A stretch of 64,000 nucleotides of DNA from Pseudomonadota bacterium (GCA_021323945.1 JAJPKA010000014.1:1-64000), one strand, 5' to 3'. Positions 8,060 through 19,844 are shown, counted from the stretch's first letter. Notes: generated from the letters alone by a model not told the origin. Made by a program: numbers and translations.

Positions 8060-8729
8060 CTACCAGGGCTTCTTTGCACTCCAACTATTCCAGTGGGTGT
8101 GTTCGCTTGCCGGCCGTCGTTTCGCCGGCTTAAAGTCTGTGCCGGTGAAGTAGCCCGCCGCGACCATTCCCGCCTGAGTTATGTCTTCTGGGATCTCGAG
8201 GATTCTCGCCACTTCCCGCGCGAAGTCATGTAGGTGCCACGTCATCATGACGGAACCGATACCGCGGGCACGAAGCGCCAGCATGAGCGACCAGGTCGCC
8301 GGGAAGATCGATCCGTACAACCCTGCTTGCGCTCGCGGGCCAGCGTTCTCCACCCGGCCTTCGACGCACGGGAACACCCAGGACCGGAACTTCGTGCAGA
8401 TGAGTAATCAGATGCGCGCCGGCGGCGAAGGTCCGCTATTGTTGAGCGAAATGCGGATCGTCTGCGCTGAGCGCGTGTAGCCGCGCCAGATAAGGATAGA
8501 AGTGGGTGGTGCCGCTCACAAAATCAGCCGCCAGCTTTCTAAAGATTGCAGCAATGCTCGCGCGCTTCTCGGGATCTGTGACGACTACAAAATGCCAGGT
8601 TTCGCCGTGAAGACCGGTAGGCGCCTGCGTAGCAATCTCGATGCATCGCTCGATGACATGCGGCTCGACCGGACGGTCTAAGTCGAGCCGCCTTCTGACC
8701 GCGCGGGTCGTGGTCAGCACGTGGTCCAC
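8060..8729 (-). pseudogene. Broken nitroreductase-family gene
   Basis: The N-terminal part (from a GTG at 8729, with TTRAVRRRLDLDRPVEP and ATQAPTGLHGETWHFVVV) and the C-terminal part (LYGSIFPATWSLMLALRARGIG, then YFTGTDFKPAKRRP and HTHWNSW) are those of an FMN-dependent nitroreductase. They are separated by an in-frame TAG at 8436-8438, in the context FAQ-Q-stop-RTFAAGAHL where a CAG codon would fit. A frame change follows near 8378-8385 (VPVL then FPCVEGR). Beyond the TAG the same frame still reads family-like sequence (LITHLHEVPVL), which argues for recent damage. Family substrates are nitro compounds or quinones. Confidence 0.75.
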
Positions 8730-8832
8730 GCTCGCGAGGTCGATGTGCTATGTCCATCTGGGTTTCCTCAACGTTCATCACTGCGAGATTCAACGCTGAT
8801 TTCCGCCGGCGCTCGGGCCTCCAAGCCAGTTT

Positions 8833-9012
8833 TCATTTGGGCGTAAACTCCAAGACGCCTAAGAGCCTGAACACGACATCGCCGCCGTCTGTGTTGCCGG
8901 TGATTGTTATGGAGTCCGAACCTGGGCCACCCTCGCCTGGGCCATCGCTGTCAGTGAGCTCGCCGAACTCGCCTCCCGAGCCGCCAGTCACGAAGAAGCT
9001 GCCCGTAAGTTA
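8833..9012 (-). pseudogene. C-terminal fragment of an unknown Gly/Asp-rich protein
   Basis: A reverse-strand frame of about 59 codons lies between a TAA near 9016 and a TGA at 8833-8835. It is rich in Gly, Asp, Ser and Thr (SDSITITGNTDGGDVVFRLLG) and ends in LEFTPK. It has no proper start and no detectable N-terminal part. It looks like the remaining tail of a secreted or surface protein. I cannot name the family, and chance is possible. Confidence 0.3.
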
Positions 9013-9034
9013 AGGTACTGACACGAAAAGAACT

Positions 9035-10446
9035 TCACTCAGCCGGCGCGCTTCGTCTTGTAGCTACTCCCCCTGCTGCGTGCACGGCAAACAGACCGTC
9101 AGGATCGTATCGGCGACGTAGCTCCTGGAGGCGGCGCCAGTTGGCTGCGGCATAGGAGCGCTCGGCGCGCCGCGGGTCGCCGATAATGTCTGACTCGCCC
9201 ACGTAGTGGCCGACCGCATACCGGTCGAGCGCCGTTATCGTCGCGCGGTGCCATGCGGCGTTAGCCGCATCTTCTTCAGGCCGCTCCCATATCGCATAGC
9301 AGAGTAGGAGCGCATCGCCTCCCATCGAGTATGCGGCGTCAGGCAGGGGCCTGCGATCCCCGGTCGACATTGCGAATACGGCGAGCGACTTGGGAGAGGG
9401 AGCGTACACAAAATGGTCGCGCAAGGCTCCCAGCGGCTCCCCCGGCGGCGAATTCGTCCATAGGGTGTCGGCGAGATAGCGATGCCCCTCGGGCCACAGC
9501 ATCGCCCCCACGTCATGCAGGGCGTCGATGGGGGTCGGCAGGTTCGGCTCCTTCAGCAGGCAAGCGTTCAAGGCGGGGCAACTATGCAGCATGCTGAGCA
9601 CGCTGGCGGCTTCCTCCTGACTGTTGACGAAGGCGCTCGCGCTTACGACGCAGGCGAAGCCATTGTTCGAGCGGCATCGACTAGCGATCGCGGGTGGAGC
9701 AGCTGCGATAAAAATCGTCAGCTCGACGCGATTGGGCAGTTCGCGCGCGACTCCGCCGGCCCAAGTACCGACCTCTTCGATCTGTTCGAGGGGGTAATAG
9801 TAGTTACTGGTCATAACCGCCAGCGGGGCTGGATATAGCCTCAGCGTGTATTCAGTGACCACACCAAAGAAGCCCGGCCCTGCGCCGCGAACAGCCCACA
9901 GCAGATCGGAATTCTGGCTCTCGCTCGCAACAACCAGCTCGCCGTCGCCGGTGACGACTTTCGCTCCTTAATGCTTAAGCAGCCCGGTCCCCAGCCGTTA
10001 CAATTCCACCCTAGACCGCCGTTGAGCAGGAAACCGCTCATCGCGACCGTCGGGCAATGCCCAACCGGGAATGCCAGACCCTGCGCGGCCAGCGAACGGT
10101 TAAACTCGCGGCTGCGCACGGAAGGCTGAATCACCGCCACCCGCGCGGCGCAATCGATCGCGACTTTGTTGAGGCGGCCCAGATCGATCAGCAGGCCGTC
10201 ATCGTGGAGCGAATAGCCGATCCAACTGTGGCCCCCACCTCGCACCGCGACTTTTAGTTGATTCGCGCGTGCAAATTTGACCACCTCGACCACGTCCGCT
10301 TCACTGTCAGGCTGCACAATAGCGCGAGGATACCGCTCGGGGACCAGCTGGTTCCACATTAGGGAGCGGCGCAGCACCGCATAGGCGCGCTCGCTTGAAG
10401 TCGTGACCTCACCGCGGATTCGGTCGCGCAGTTCCTTCAGTTTCAT
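9035..10446 (-). pseudogene. Frameshifted FAD-linked oxidase (berberine-bridge-enzyme type)
   Basis: Two overlapping frames make one FAD-linked oxidoreductase of about 460 residues. The N-terminal frame (ATG at 10446) has the FAD-binding PCMH block: RYPRAIVQPDSEADVVEVVKFAR in outline, then VRGGGHSWIGYS and GGLGWNCNGWGPGC. Near 9968-9971 the frame changes by one base: reading on in the other frame gives GAKVVTGDGELVVAS, SDLLWAVRGAGPGFFGVVTEY and then the substrate-binding domain. The C-terminus has the expected RRRYDPDGLF. Otherwise the sequence is well kept, so damage is recent or this is one missing base in the sequence. Confidence 0.8.
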
Positions 10447-10667
10447 GCCCTAGGCGCTTAGCTCAGCAGCAGCAATGGCCATCGGCTCCAAAGCGGACGC
10501 TTTCTGACTTGGACGGTTTAGCAGAATTTGCGGCTTTGATAAACCTGTCTGCGTCACAAGCCCGGGAATGCGTTCGGCGATGTCAGCCACCAGGGCCAGG
10601 ACGCGGGCGCGAGCGGATCGTGGCGGTCAATACCATTTAGTCTTTCCGGGGGATTGAGGATGAAGCC

Positions 10668-10829
10668 ATGCCTGAAGCGCAGCCCGCTTCGTTACACCCG
10701 CTGGCGCTCCATGAATCGGTTAAGGCACTCATTGCCGTTGATCCTGATCGGGTTGGTTTCGCTCCCAAGCGGGGTAAAAGGAAGCAGCAGACGGAACCAA
10801 AACGGAGCGGGTGCCGAGGCCGGAAGTGA
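10668..10829 (+). CDS. Possible small protein, 53 residues, Lys/Arg-rich tail
   Basis: An ATG at 10668 follows a good ribosome-binding site, GAGGA, seven bases upstream. The frame gives 53 residues: a first half that could form an amphipathic helix (HPLALHESVKALIAVDPDRVG) and a strongly basic tail rich in Lys, Arg and Gln. No family is recognised. It could be a real small protein or the start of a decayed gene, since it lies next to a decaying block. An overlapping longer frame from a TTG at 10654 looks less like protein. Confidence 0.4.
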   Translation: MPEAQPASLHPLALHESVKALIAVDPDRVGFAPKRGKRKQQTEPKRSGCRGRK

Positions 10830-10946
10830 ATATCCGAACGCAACGTATAATTACTACAGCGCGTATCATGTTGAAGTCGCCCATAGGGCTCATATCACCA
10901 CTAACTGCTATTTACTCGACGAACAGACTTGCGCCCGACTGAAGGC

Positions 10947-11216
10947 ATGTCAGATGACCCCGCGCCCAGGTGTGCCTTGATGACGCCGGACATCAATGAC
11001 CAAATGCGGTCGCTAACCGGCGGTAAAGAATCGTTCTGGCGAATCGTGGCGAATTTGCGGCACGCTGTGAACTATCTGAGCGCCACGATTCGCATGAATG
11101 TGGATAACGATAATTTCAAATACGCCGCAGAACTATTTCGGCTCCTTGCGGCTTTATCAGGAGCAGGTACTCGCTTTTGTCGAGCATGCGAGCCGCGAAG
11201 CTTCTCATGGCTGTAA
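10947..11216 (+). CDS. Hypothetical protein, about 89 residues
   Basis: A frame open from before 10929 with ATGs at 10947 and 10980. The middle part has helix-like protein character (SFWRIVANLRHAVNYLSATIR followed by NFKYAAELFRLLAAL). The last residues look less natural, so the end could be frameshifted. No family is recognised and no ribosome-binding site is convincing. I rate it slightly below even odds of being a gene. Confidence 0.35.
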   Translation: MSDDPAPRCALMTPDINDQMRSLTGGKESFWRIVANLRHAVNYLSATIRMNVDNDNFKYAAELFRLLAALSGAGTRFCRACEPRSFSWL

Positions 11217-11513
11217 AATGCCGCCATGGGGTGGCAAATAGTTGACGGTGGGTGGAACACATGGCGCCTATCGCTTTCGCGGTGGCAGTTGACCGGCGTC
11301 TCCACGGTATAGATACCAACAGCTTCGATCGCCGTAGTTCCATCCGGCGTTGAAACAAGCTTCGCCCTTGAGGCAAGCTCATAAGAGCTATCGCGGTAAA
11401 GCCCGTGAACGTCGTCTGCCGGACTTTGGTTATGTGGAGGCCAAAGGTGGCGACGCGAGCCGGTTCTGAGACGGTGCGTCTCGGTCACCAAGGAGCTTCC
11501 GAAGAGGAACTCC

Positions 11514-12416
11514 GTGACACCATCAGACTTCGATCAAGCGATGAGCGAATTTGGGCAGAGCTCGGGACTGAGGGGCCTCCGGCCCTTGATCATCGCCATC
11601 CTGCTGGCGATCGGAGCGCTCGCGGGATGTAGCGCGCGACAGGCGCCACCGCGAATAGCCAATCCAAATCGCTATGTATATGTCACTGCTGCAGACTTGC
11701 CGGGGCAGTGCTACCGCTATCTGGGTTCGGTAGCCTTTGAAGAACCATTCGCAGCGGCAGCAACCGACCAAGATGCCTCGAACATGGCGGCCGCGCTCCG
11801 CAAAGTCGCGGTCAGCAAATATCCCAACGAGGTCGACGCGATCATCAAGGTGCATCCCGAACAGAACGATGCGGGGACAACCGTAAAGGTCAGTGGTGAT
11901 GCAGTCGAATTGGTGAATCATCCCACTCTCGCGTGCGCCTTGCGCGATTTACCTCCGATCATCGACAGCGGCGCTGCCGCGGCCAATGCTGGCATCATCG
12001 GTACAATAGCGGGCGGCCTGCTGAGCGGGACTCCCAACGGAGCGATGGGTGCCGGCACCTTCGGCGCGGGGGCGGCTGCCGCACAACAATTCATCGCGCG
12101 TCAGCAAAACGAGCAGCTGGAGCGAGAGCAGTTATATCATCAGTTGCTCGAGCAGCAGCGGCAAATTCGAACCTTGCTGGCCGAACGTGGACGCTTGAGC
12201 AGTTGCCAGGAACAGGAAATATCCTTGGCTGAGTGCAAAGCTGAGTCAGTTGGTCTGAGCGACAATGGTCCTCCAGCGTCGACGCGCGCCGACTATCAGC
12301 GGCTGTCGGCCTTCGAACTTCAAAAGCAAGTGGCCGAAAACCACGACTACATTCTAAACCTCGAGCAGCAAATTGCGGACATGAAATGGGAGATGAGCCA
12401 TCCGCCCTCCCCTTAG
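11514..12416 (+). CDS. Predicted lipoprotein with glycine-rich zipper and coiled coil
   Basis: A 300-residue protein starting at a GTG at 11514 with a purine-rich site (GAAGAGGAA) upstream; an ATG at 11541 is an alternative. A hydrophobic signal segment (about residues 24-38) ends in the lipobox LAGC, so the mature protein should be lipid-anchored. A globular part follows with four further cysteines. Residues about 150-190 are Gly/Ala-rich (AGIIGTIAGGLLSG, then GAGTFGAGAAAA) like a glycine zipper. Gln/Glu-rich coiled coils follow (about 190-225 and 265-295). Function unknown; an envelope-bound structural role is plausible. Confidence 0.65.
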   Translation: MTPSDFDQAMSEFGQSSGLRGLRPLIIAILLAIGALAGCSARQAPPRIANPNRYVYVTAADLPGQCYRYLGSVAFEEPFAAAATDQDASNMAAALRKVAVSKYPNEVDAIIKVHPEQNDAGTTVKVSGDAVELVNHPTLACALRDLPPIIDSGAAAANAGIIGTIAGGLLSGTPNGAMGAGTFGAGAAAAQQFIARQQNEQLEREQLYHQLLEQQRQIRTLLAERGRLSSCQEQEISLAECKAESVGLSDNGPPASTRADYQRLSAFELQKQVAENHDYILNLEQQIADMKWEMSHPPSP

Positions 12417-12662
12417 GAGCAGCGAGAGGGATTCGGTAAGAACGAAACAAAAGCCTACGAACGCTTACAGTGGGTTTCGCCGGCGGCGGCTTAACCACCT
12501 CTGGCGACCGCATAGGGTGCGCATGATGGCAACTGTTAAGGGTACCGAAGACCGAGTGGCACGCGTACTCACCAGCGCGCTTGCGAACATTGCGCGCTGG
12601 AAAAGAGCGATTTATCCTTAACAGCAATTCAACCTACTGCTGGTAGAAAACTGCCGGCGACC

Positions 12663-12875
12663 GTGAATGTCGAGCTTATGGCGCAAAGAGGGGCTTCGTT
12701 TGAGCGGTTAGAGGCGACGCTGCTTGCCTGCCCCAAGTGCCGGCGCGCGGTACAAGTACGCAAGCGACTGCTGTTAATCCTGCCAGAGGGCGACAAATAC
12801 GAGTACGTTTGCCCTCACTGTGGTTCCACTTGCGGGAGCACGGTAGAGAAAGACACCTCACGGCGCCTAATGTAA
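12663..12875 (+). CDS. Small zinc-ribbon-like protein
   Basis: A 70-residue frame from a GTG at 12663 (an in-frame ATG is at 12678). It holds two CxxC pairs, CPKC at about 24-27 and CPHC at about 50-53, separated by a basic, beta-prone stretch. This is the layout of a one-domain zinc ribbon. Such proteins can bind nucleic acid or act as small adaptors; no specific function is assigned. The ribosome-binding site is weak, so the start is uncertain. Confidence 0.5.
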   Translation: MNVELMAQRGASFERLEATLLACPKCRRAVQVRKRLLLILPEGDKYEYVCPHCGSTCGSTVEKDTSRRLM

Positions 12876-13001
12876 GGCTTCGTAAGGTCGCGACTGATTA
12901 GCTCAATTGTCTCAGGTTGAACCGGCCGGTGCTTGCCGACATAGAGTGGGCTCGGGCGGGGAACGCATGAGTGAGCCCGCGATGAACGACGCCTTCAATT
13001 C

Positions 13002-13400
13002 TCATCCCATACCCTGTGCCGAGGTCGGCTCTATCTCGCATTTGATCCGAATCTCACCGGGCTGTCGGAACGGATATTTGTCCCGTCCCAGATACTTCTT
13101 GGCCAGTGAATCAATATGGGCGTCTGCCCCCTCTCGGGTGATGTTTACGACGCGTCCTCGCACCTGCAGGTAACGGTAGGGATTATCGGGGTCGAGGATT
13201 GCCATCGCGACCCGTGAGCCGGGTCGCAAGGTTCGGGCCTTGACTCTCCCTTGGGCCGTATTAATTCGGATCTTACCATCGGTATAGTCGAACCAGACCG
13301 GTGTTACCTGGGGTGAGCCGTCCTTCAAAACAGTCGCAATATTGGCAAACGCCTTTTTAGAGGTAAGCAGATCCAAAAAATTGTCAGGAATAGTTCCCAT
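13002..13400 (-). CDS. PPOX-class split-barrel protein, probably F420-dependent
   Basis: A 132-residue protein starting at the ATG at 13400. The pattern FANIATVLKDGSPQVTPVWFDY near the N-terminus, then VKARTLRPGSRVAMAILDPDNPYRYLQVRG, is typical of the pyridoxamine-5'-phosphate-oxidase-like split barrel in its F420-binding branch (TIGR03618 type). These proteins use reduced F420 to reduce small substrates or serve as carriers. The length fits the family. It stands alone. Other predicted F420 proteins in the window (31.7, 32.6 and 56 kb) support an F420-using host. Confidence 0.82.
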   Translation of the reverse strand: MGTIPDNFLDLLTSKKAFANIATVLKDGSPQVTPVWFDYTDGKIRINTAQGRVKARTLRPGSRVAMAILDPDNPYRYLQVRGRVVNITREGADAHIDSLAKKYLGRDKYPFRQPGEIRIKCEIEPTSAQGMG

Positions 13401-13677
13401 TAAGATGCTCCTGATGAAATAAGCGAAAGCCTTTGGTGATTATGAAAACTTTTGGCTGCAGCGGCGTTTTCACTCCGGCAGGTTATCGGATAGTCAACAG
13501 CAGTCAAGTATTTGGCGATACGGGGAGCTCCGTCTGCGGATAACGTGTGCACTAAGTGTGTACGAGTATCATCGTTTAGGCCCAAAATTCCATCACGCAA
13601 TGGTCGGTGTAATTGTATCGGCCGATGCCTCCGCGTACACTTGGCGCATCGTAATTGAGCAAATTGGGGGAAACGCA

Positions 13678-14244
13678 ATGGCGCTATTCAACAAGGAAGC
13701 AGACCGCAATACGAAGGCCGAGGGAGCCACAAAACTCCAGCCCCAACCACAGGTCTCGCCCGCGCCGGCCCCATCGGCGGTCCCCCCGAGTTCATCGGTG
13801 GACAAAGCGGCCGCCTCGAACCGACCTACCGTTGTCGAGACTCGTAGTGTCGAGGGTCGCGCATACCTCGATGCTGGATCGAAAATCAGTGGCAAATTAT
13901 TGTTTGAGGGCGCCACTCGAATCGACGGGCAAGTCGATGGCGAGATCAGCGCAAAAGAAAGCCTGGTTATCGGGGAAAGCGCGGTAATTACTGCCCAGAT
14001 CAAGGCAAGTTCAATAATCGTTGCCGGCAAGGTGAGCGGTGACATCATTGCCAGTCAGCGGCTGGAAATCCGACCATCCGCCCGGGTCATTGGTAATCTC
14101 ACCGCGCCTGTGCTGATTGTCCATGAAGGGGCAATGTTCGAGGGTCACTGCTCGATGCAGCCCGAGGGTGCCCGCGAAGATCGCAAGGTAGCGGTATTCC
14201 CCAAGGAAGAACGGCTCAATCAAGTTGCGCAAAAACAAGCTTGA
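13678..14244 (+). CDS. Bactofilin (DUF583 cytoskeletal polymer protein)
   Basis: A 188-residue protein from the ATG at 13678, with GGGGGAAA upstream. The N-terminal third is a disordered Pro/Ala/Ser-rich linker. From about residue 60 a regular right-handed beta-helix repeat follows (ISGKLLFEGATRIDGQVDGEI..., VIGESAVITAQIKASSIIVAGKVSGDI, then LEIRPSARVIGNL). Bactofilins form non-polar filaments involved in cell shape and anchoring. A bactofilin gene just before atpF-type genes is also known in Geobacter-like Desulfobacterota, which supports that kind of host. About 120 bp separates it from the ATP synthase operon. Confidence 0.9.
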   Translation: MALFNKEADRNTKAEGATKLQPQPQVSPAPAPSAVPPSSSVDKAAASNRPTVVETRSVEGRAYLDAGSKISGKLLFEGATRIDGQVDGEISAKESLVIGESAVITAQIKASSIIVAGKVSGDIIASQRLEIRPSARVIGNLTAPVLIVHEGAMFEGHCSMQPEGAREDRKVAVFPKEERLNQVAQKQA

Positions 14245-14365
14245 CTGCGCGTCGGGGGTCCCGGGCGTCAACAGCGAGCTGTCTTATCGCGTCGCATTCT
14301 GCCTGCGCAGACTTGCCCTGATCTGACGCGTGCATTACCGTCGGCGTAGGAGTTGATGCTTTGAT

Positions 14366-14803
14366 ATGCACATACCGCCAGACTGGGGCATCTTTGCCGC
14401 GCTGATTGTCTCCTTCCTGATTTTCTGGTTTATATTCGGTCGGCTTTTTTTCGTTCCGTTCCTTGACCTTCTTAGTGATCGCGAAAGGCGATTGCGTGAG
14501 CTAGGTGAACGGACCGAGCAGTTGCTTCGGGAACAAAGAGCGGCGATTGAAGCTCGTGACGCGAGCCTGGCCCAGGCCCGCCGTGAAGCGCTCAGCCGAC
14601 GCGAGGCGGAGCGGCGCAGGGCTGAGGCCGAGGCGGCTCGCATAGTGAGTGAAGCGCGAGCCGCCGCCAAGGCCGAACTGGATCAGGTGCGCGACCGAAT
14701 TGAACACGACTTCAAGGCGGCCGCCGCCGAGCTCGAACAATTTGCTCAACTTTTGGCTGCGGAGCTGGCCAGACGCGTGCTGGGTCGGCCGGTGAAGGGA
14801 TAG
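14366..14803 (+). CDS. atpX: ATP synthase Fo subunit b' (AtpF2/AtpX type)
   Basis: A 145-residue protein with one N-terminal membrane helix (IFAALIVSFLIFWFIFGRLFF) followed by a long, highly charged coiled coil rich in Ala, Arg and Glu. That is the structure of a peripheral-stalk b subunit. It is the first of two consecutive b-type genes, so b' is assigned by order. It anchors F1 to the membrane as part of the stator. It opens the operon; the a and c subunit genes are not in this cluster. Confidence 0.85.
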   Translation: MHIPPDWGIFAALIVSFLIFWFIFGRLFFVPFLDLLSDRERRLRELGERTEQLLREQRAAIEARDASLAQARREALSRREAERRRAEAEAARIVSEARAAAKAELDQVRDRIEHDFKAAAAELEQFAQLLAAELARRVLGRPVKG

Positions 14804-14837
14804 CGACGGCACGAGGTGCGAACGACGGCATGAGACA

Positions 14838-15413
14838 ATGAATTCGCGAATCGCCAAATTAGCGCTTGGTATGGCCGTACTCTTGTGGCCCGCTTCCGGA
14901 CTTGCAGCAGAGGCGGAGCCGAGCGAAGGCAGTTGGCTCGCTCTGATTTTTTATGGCATCAATTTTGTGCTTTTTGTGTGGATCCTCCGTGCGTATGGCT
15001 GGCCGCGGATCTCGGAGTTTTTCCACAATCGGTCGGGTGTGATTCGTGATAACCGAAACCGTGCCGAAAGGGCCTTTCGCGACGCGCAGGAACTGGCTAA
15101 CCGTGCGGCCCAACAATTGCGCCAGTTGGATGCGGAAAAGCGTGCGATGCTGGCCGAGCTGGACGATGAGACGAATTATGAGATTCGCCGAATCGAAGAG
15201 GCTGCTCGGGAGACCGTTGACCGCATTCGGCGCGACACGCAGCGGGCTCGGGTCGCGCTGCTCGACGGGGCTCAACGCCGGCTGCGCCAGGCGCTGGCCG
15301 AAGCGGCGGGTGGAATCGCTCGGGAACTTGTGACTCGTAATTTCCAGCCTTCCGATCAGGCCCGCCTGTTGCACAATTTCGTCGAACATGTGGGCGAGGA
15401 AACGCGGCAGTGA
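14838..15413 (+). CDS. atpF: ATP synthase Fo subunit b
   Basis: A 191-residue protein with a signal-like hydrophobic N-terminus (LALGMAVLLWPASGLAAEAEP), then a second membrane helix (LALIFYGINFVLFVWILRAYGW) and a long charged coiled coil to the C-terminus. The extra N-terminal hydrophobic segment is common in the longer b subunits of Desulfobacterota. It forms the peripheral stalk with b'. Its last codons overlap the GTG start of atpH (15410), so translation is coupled. Confidence 0.9.
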   Translation: MNSRIAKLALGMAVLLWPASGLAAEAEPSEGSWLALIFYGINFVLFVWILRAYGWPRISEFFHNRSGVIRDNRNRAERAFRDAQELANRAAQQLRQLDAEKRAMLAELDDETNYEIRRIEEAARETVDRIRRDTQRARVALLDGAQRRLRQALAEAAGGIARELVTRNFQPSDQARLLHNFVEHVGEETRQ

Positions 15414-15946
15414 GAAGCTCCAAAGTCGCAAAGCGGTATGCCCGCGCGTTGTTGGGGTTGTCGAATGACTCGCACCAACTCGAGTCATGGGGCGAGGAAG
15501 TGGAGCGATTGGCCCGAATTATTGAAATGCCGGAAGTTGATGCCGCCTTCGCCTCGCCGGAGGTCGCGCTTAGCGCAAAGATCCAGGCACTGGCGATCAT
15601 CACCGAGAAGGCGGATTTGAGCTTTCCGATCAGGTCGTTCGCTGCTGTGGTGGCGCGGCACGGCCGAATCCAAGAGCTGCCAGCTGTGGCTGTTGCGTAC
15701 AGGAGTATGCTTGATGATCTTATGGGCCGAGCGCGCGCGACCATGACGTTTGCCGTCGAGCCGGGCCAGCGCGACGTAGAGCGTATTGCCAACCGGTTCG
15801 AACAGGTCGTGCACAAAAAGATCGTACCTACGATTAGAGTCGATCCGACGCTTATCGGCGGCGTGGTCGTGGAACTGGAAGGTAAGACCTACGACGGCAG
15901 CTTGTTAAACCAGTTGCGAGAAGCGCAACTTCGCCTCGGTGGTTAA
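15410..15946 (+). CDS. atpH: ATP synthase F1 subunit delta
   Basis: A 178-residue protein starting at a GTG at 15410 that overlaps the end of atpF. The N-terminal helical domain begins [12 protein letters not shown], typical of delta/OSCP. The C-terminal region ends with the family signature [21 protein letters not shown]. It joins the F1 head to the peripheral stalk. The order b', b, delta, alpha is standard. Length is normal for the family. Confidence 0.93.
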   Translation: MRSSKVAKRYARALLGLSNDSHQLESWGEEVERLARIIEMPEVDAAFASPEVALSAKIQALAIITEKADLSFPIRSFAAVVARHGRIQELPAVAVAYRSMLDDLMGRARATMTFAVEPGQRDVERIANRFEQVVHKKIVPTIRVDPTLIGGVVVELEGKTYDGSLLNQLREAQLRLGG

Positions 15947-15965
15947 AAGTCTTCGTAAAGTAGCT

Positions 15966-17500
15966 ATGGCAGAAATCAGGCCTGCAGAAATCAGCGAAAT
16001 TCTTCGAAACGAAATCCGGGGGTTTGAGGGGTCGGTCGCAGTTCGCGAAACCGGCCGGGTCTTGTCATGCGGTGACGGTATCGCCCGCATTTACGGGCTG
16101 CAAAACGCGGCATCCGGAGAATTGCTCGAATTCCCCAACTCGATCTACGGAATCGTCCTGAATCTCGAGGAGGACAACGTGGGCGCGGCACTGTTCGCCG
16201 AGCCGCAGCAGGTTAGAGAGGGCGATGAGGTCAAACGGACCGGGCGCATCGCTGAGGTGCCGGTGGGGGACGCGATTCTCGGGCGCGTGGTTAATGCGCT
16301 AGGGCAGCCCATCGATGACCGCGGGCCCATCAAAACTACCGAAGCGCGACGCATCGAACTCAAAGCGCCAGGGGTAATCAAACGTCAACCGGTCAAAGAG
16401 CCGCTGCAAACCGGGATAAAAGCGATCGATTCGATGATCCAAATCGGCCGTGGGCAGCGCGAGCTGATTATCGGTGATCGCCAGACCGGCAAAACCGCAA
16501 TTGCGGTCGATACAATTATCAATCAGCGTGGCCAGAACGTTAACTGCATTTATGTCGCTATCGGCCAGAAACGCTCGACTGTGGCCCAGGTAGTGGAACG
16601 ATTAAACCGGGCGGGGGCGATGGAGTATACCACCGTGGTTGTCGCAACAGCTTCGGAGTCAGCCCCATTGCAATATATTGCCCCTTATTCCGGATGCACG
16701 ATGGGCGAATACTTCAGGGACAGCGGCCGTCACGCCCTGGTGGTTTACGACGATCTTTCCAAACACGCCCAGGCATACCGGCAGCTTTCGCTGCTGTTAC
16801 GACGCCCTCCCGGGCGCGAAGCCTACCCGGGTGACGTCTTTTACCTGCATTCCCGGTTGCTTGAGCGAGCGGCCAAAATGTCTGATGAGTACGGGGGAGG
16901 CTCCTTGACGGCGCTGCCGATTATCGAAACTCAGGCCGGCGACGTTTCCGCTTATATTCCGACCAACGTGATCTCGATAACCGATGGGCAAATCGTGCTG
17001 GATGCCGATTTGTTCAACTCCGGCTTGCGTCCGGCGGTGAACGTCGGGCTTTCGGTGTCGCGAGTGGGCTTCTCGGCTGCCGTCAAAGCGATGAAACAGG
17101 TTGGCGGAACGCTTAAGCTGGACCTTGCCCAGTACCGGGAAATGGCTGCTTTTGCTCAATTCGGCTCGGAGCTCGACCCCTCCAGCCAGCGGTTGCTTCA
17201 TCGGGGTGAGCGGCTCACCGAGATGCTGAAGCAGAATCAGTACGATCCGCTTCCGATTGAAAAAGAGGTGCTGATCATTTTTGCTGCGAACGAAGGCTAT
17301 CTGGATAAGCTGGAGGTGAGCCAGGTGAAGCCTTTCGAGCGGGAGCTGTACGCTTTCGTCGAGGCGCATCATCGCGAAGTGCTCGACGAAATCCGCACGC
17401 GGCGAGAGATCACCGATGATTTGCGCAAGCGCCTGCTGGAGACGCTGAATAACTTTGCCAGGACGTTCGGCTCCGGAGAGGCGGTGCGCTCGGCAGCCTG

Positions 17501-17501
<1 letters not shown>
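15966..17501 (+). CDS. atpA: ATP synthase F1 subunit alpha
   Basis: A 511-residue protein from the ATG at 15966 (the frame is open a little further upstream, but the alignment with known alpha subunits starts at MAEIRPAEI). The P-loop GDRQTGKTA is intact, and [38 protein letters not shown] and [31 protein letters not shown] are the expected conserved blocks. It is the non-catalytic nucleotide-binding subunit of F1. Its TGA overlaps the ATG of atpG (TGATG). Confidence 0.98.
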
Positions 17502-19835
<2,334 letters not shown>

Positions 19836-19844
19836 TCGTCCAAC

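Noticed and set aside
11072-11491. A 139-codon reverse frame containing a weakly protein-like stretch near 11300-11400.
   Set aside because: No ribosome-binding site or family feature, and much of it is antisense to other frames. It may be eroded sequence, but I cannot support a gene.
12091-12627. A 178-codon reverse frame antisense to the lipoprotein gene.
   Set aside because: It is rich in Arg, Pro and Ser, has no domain, and the opposite strand codes for a protein with a signal peptide and lipobox.
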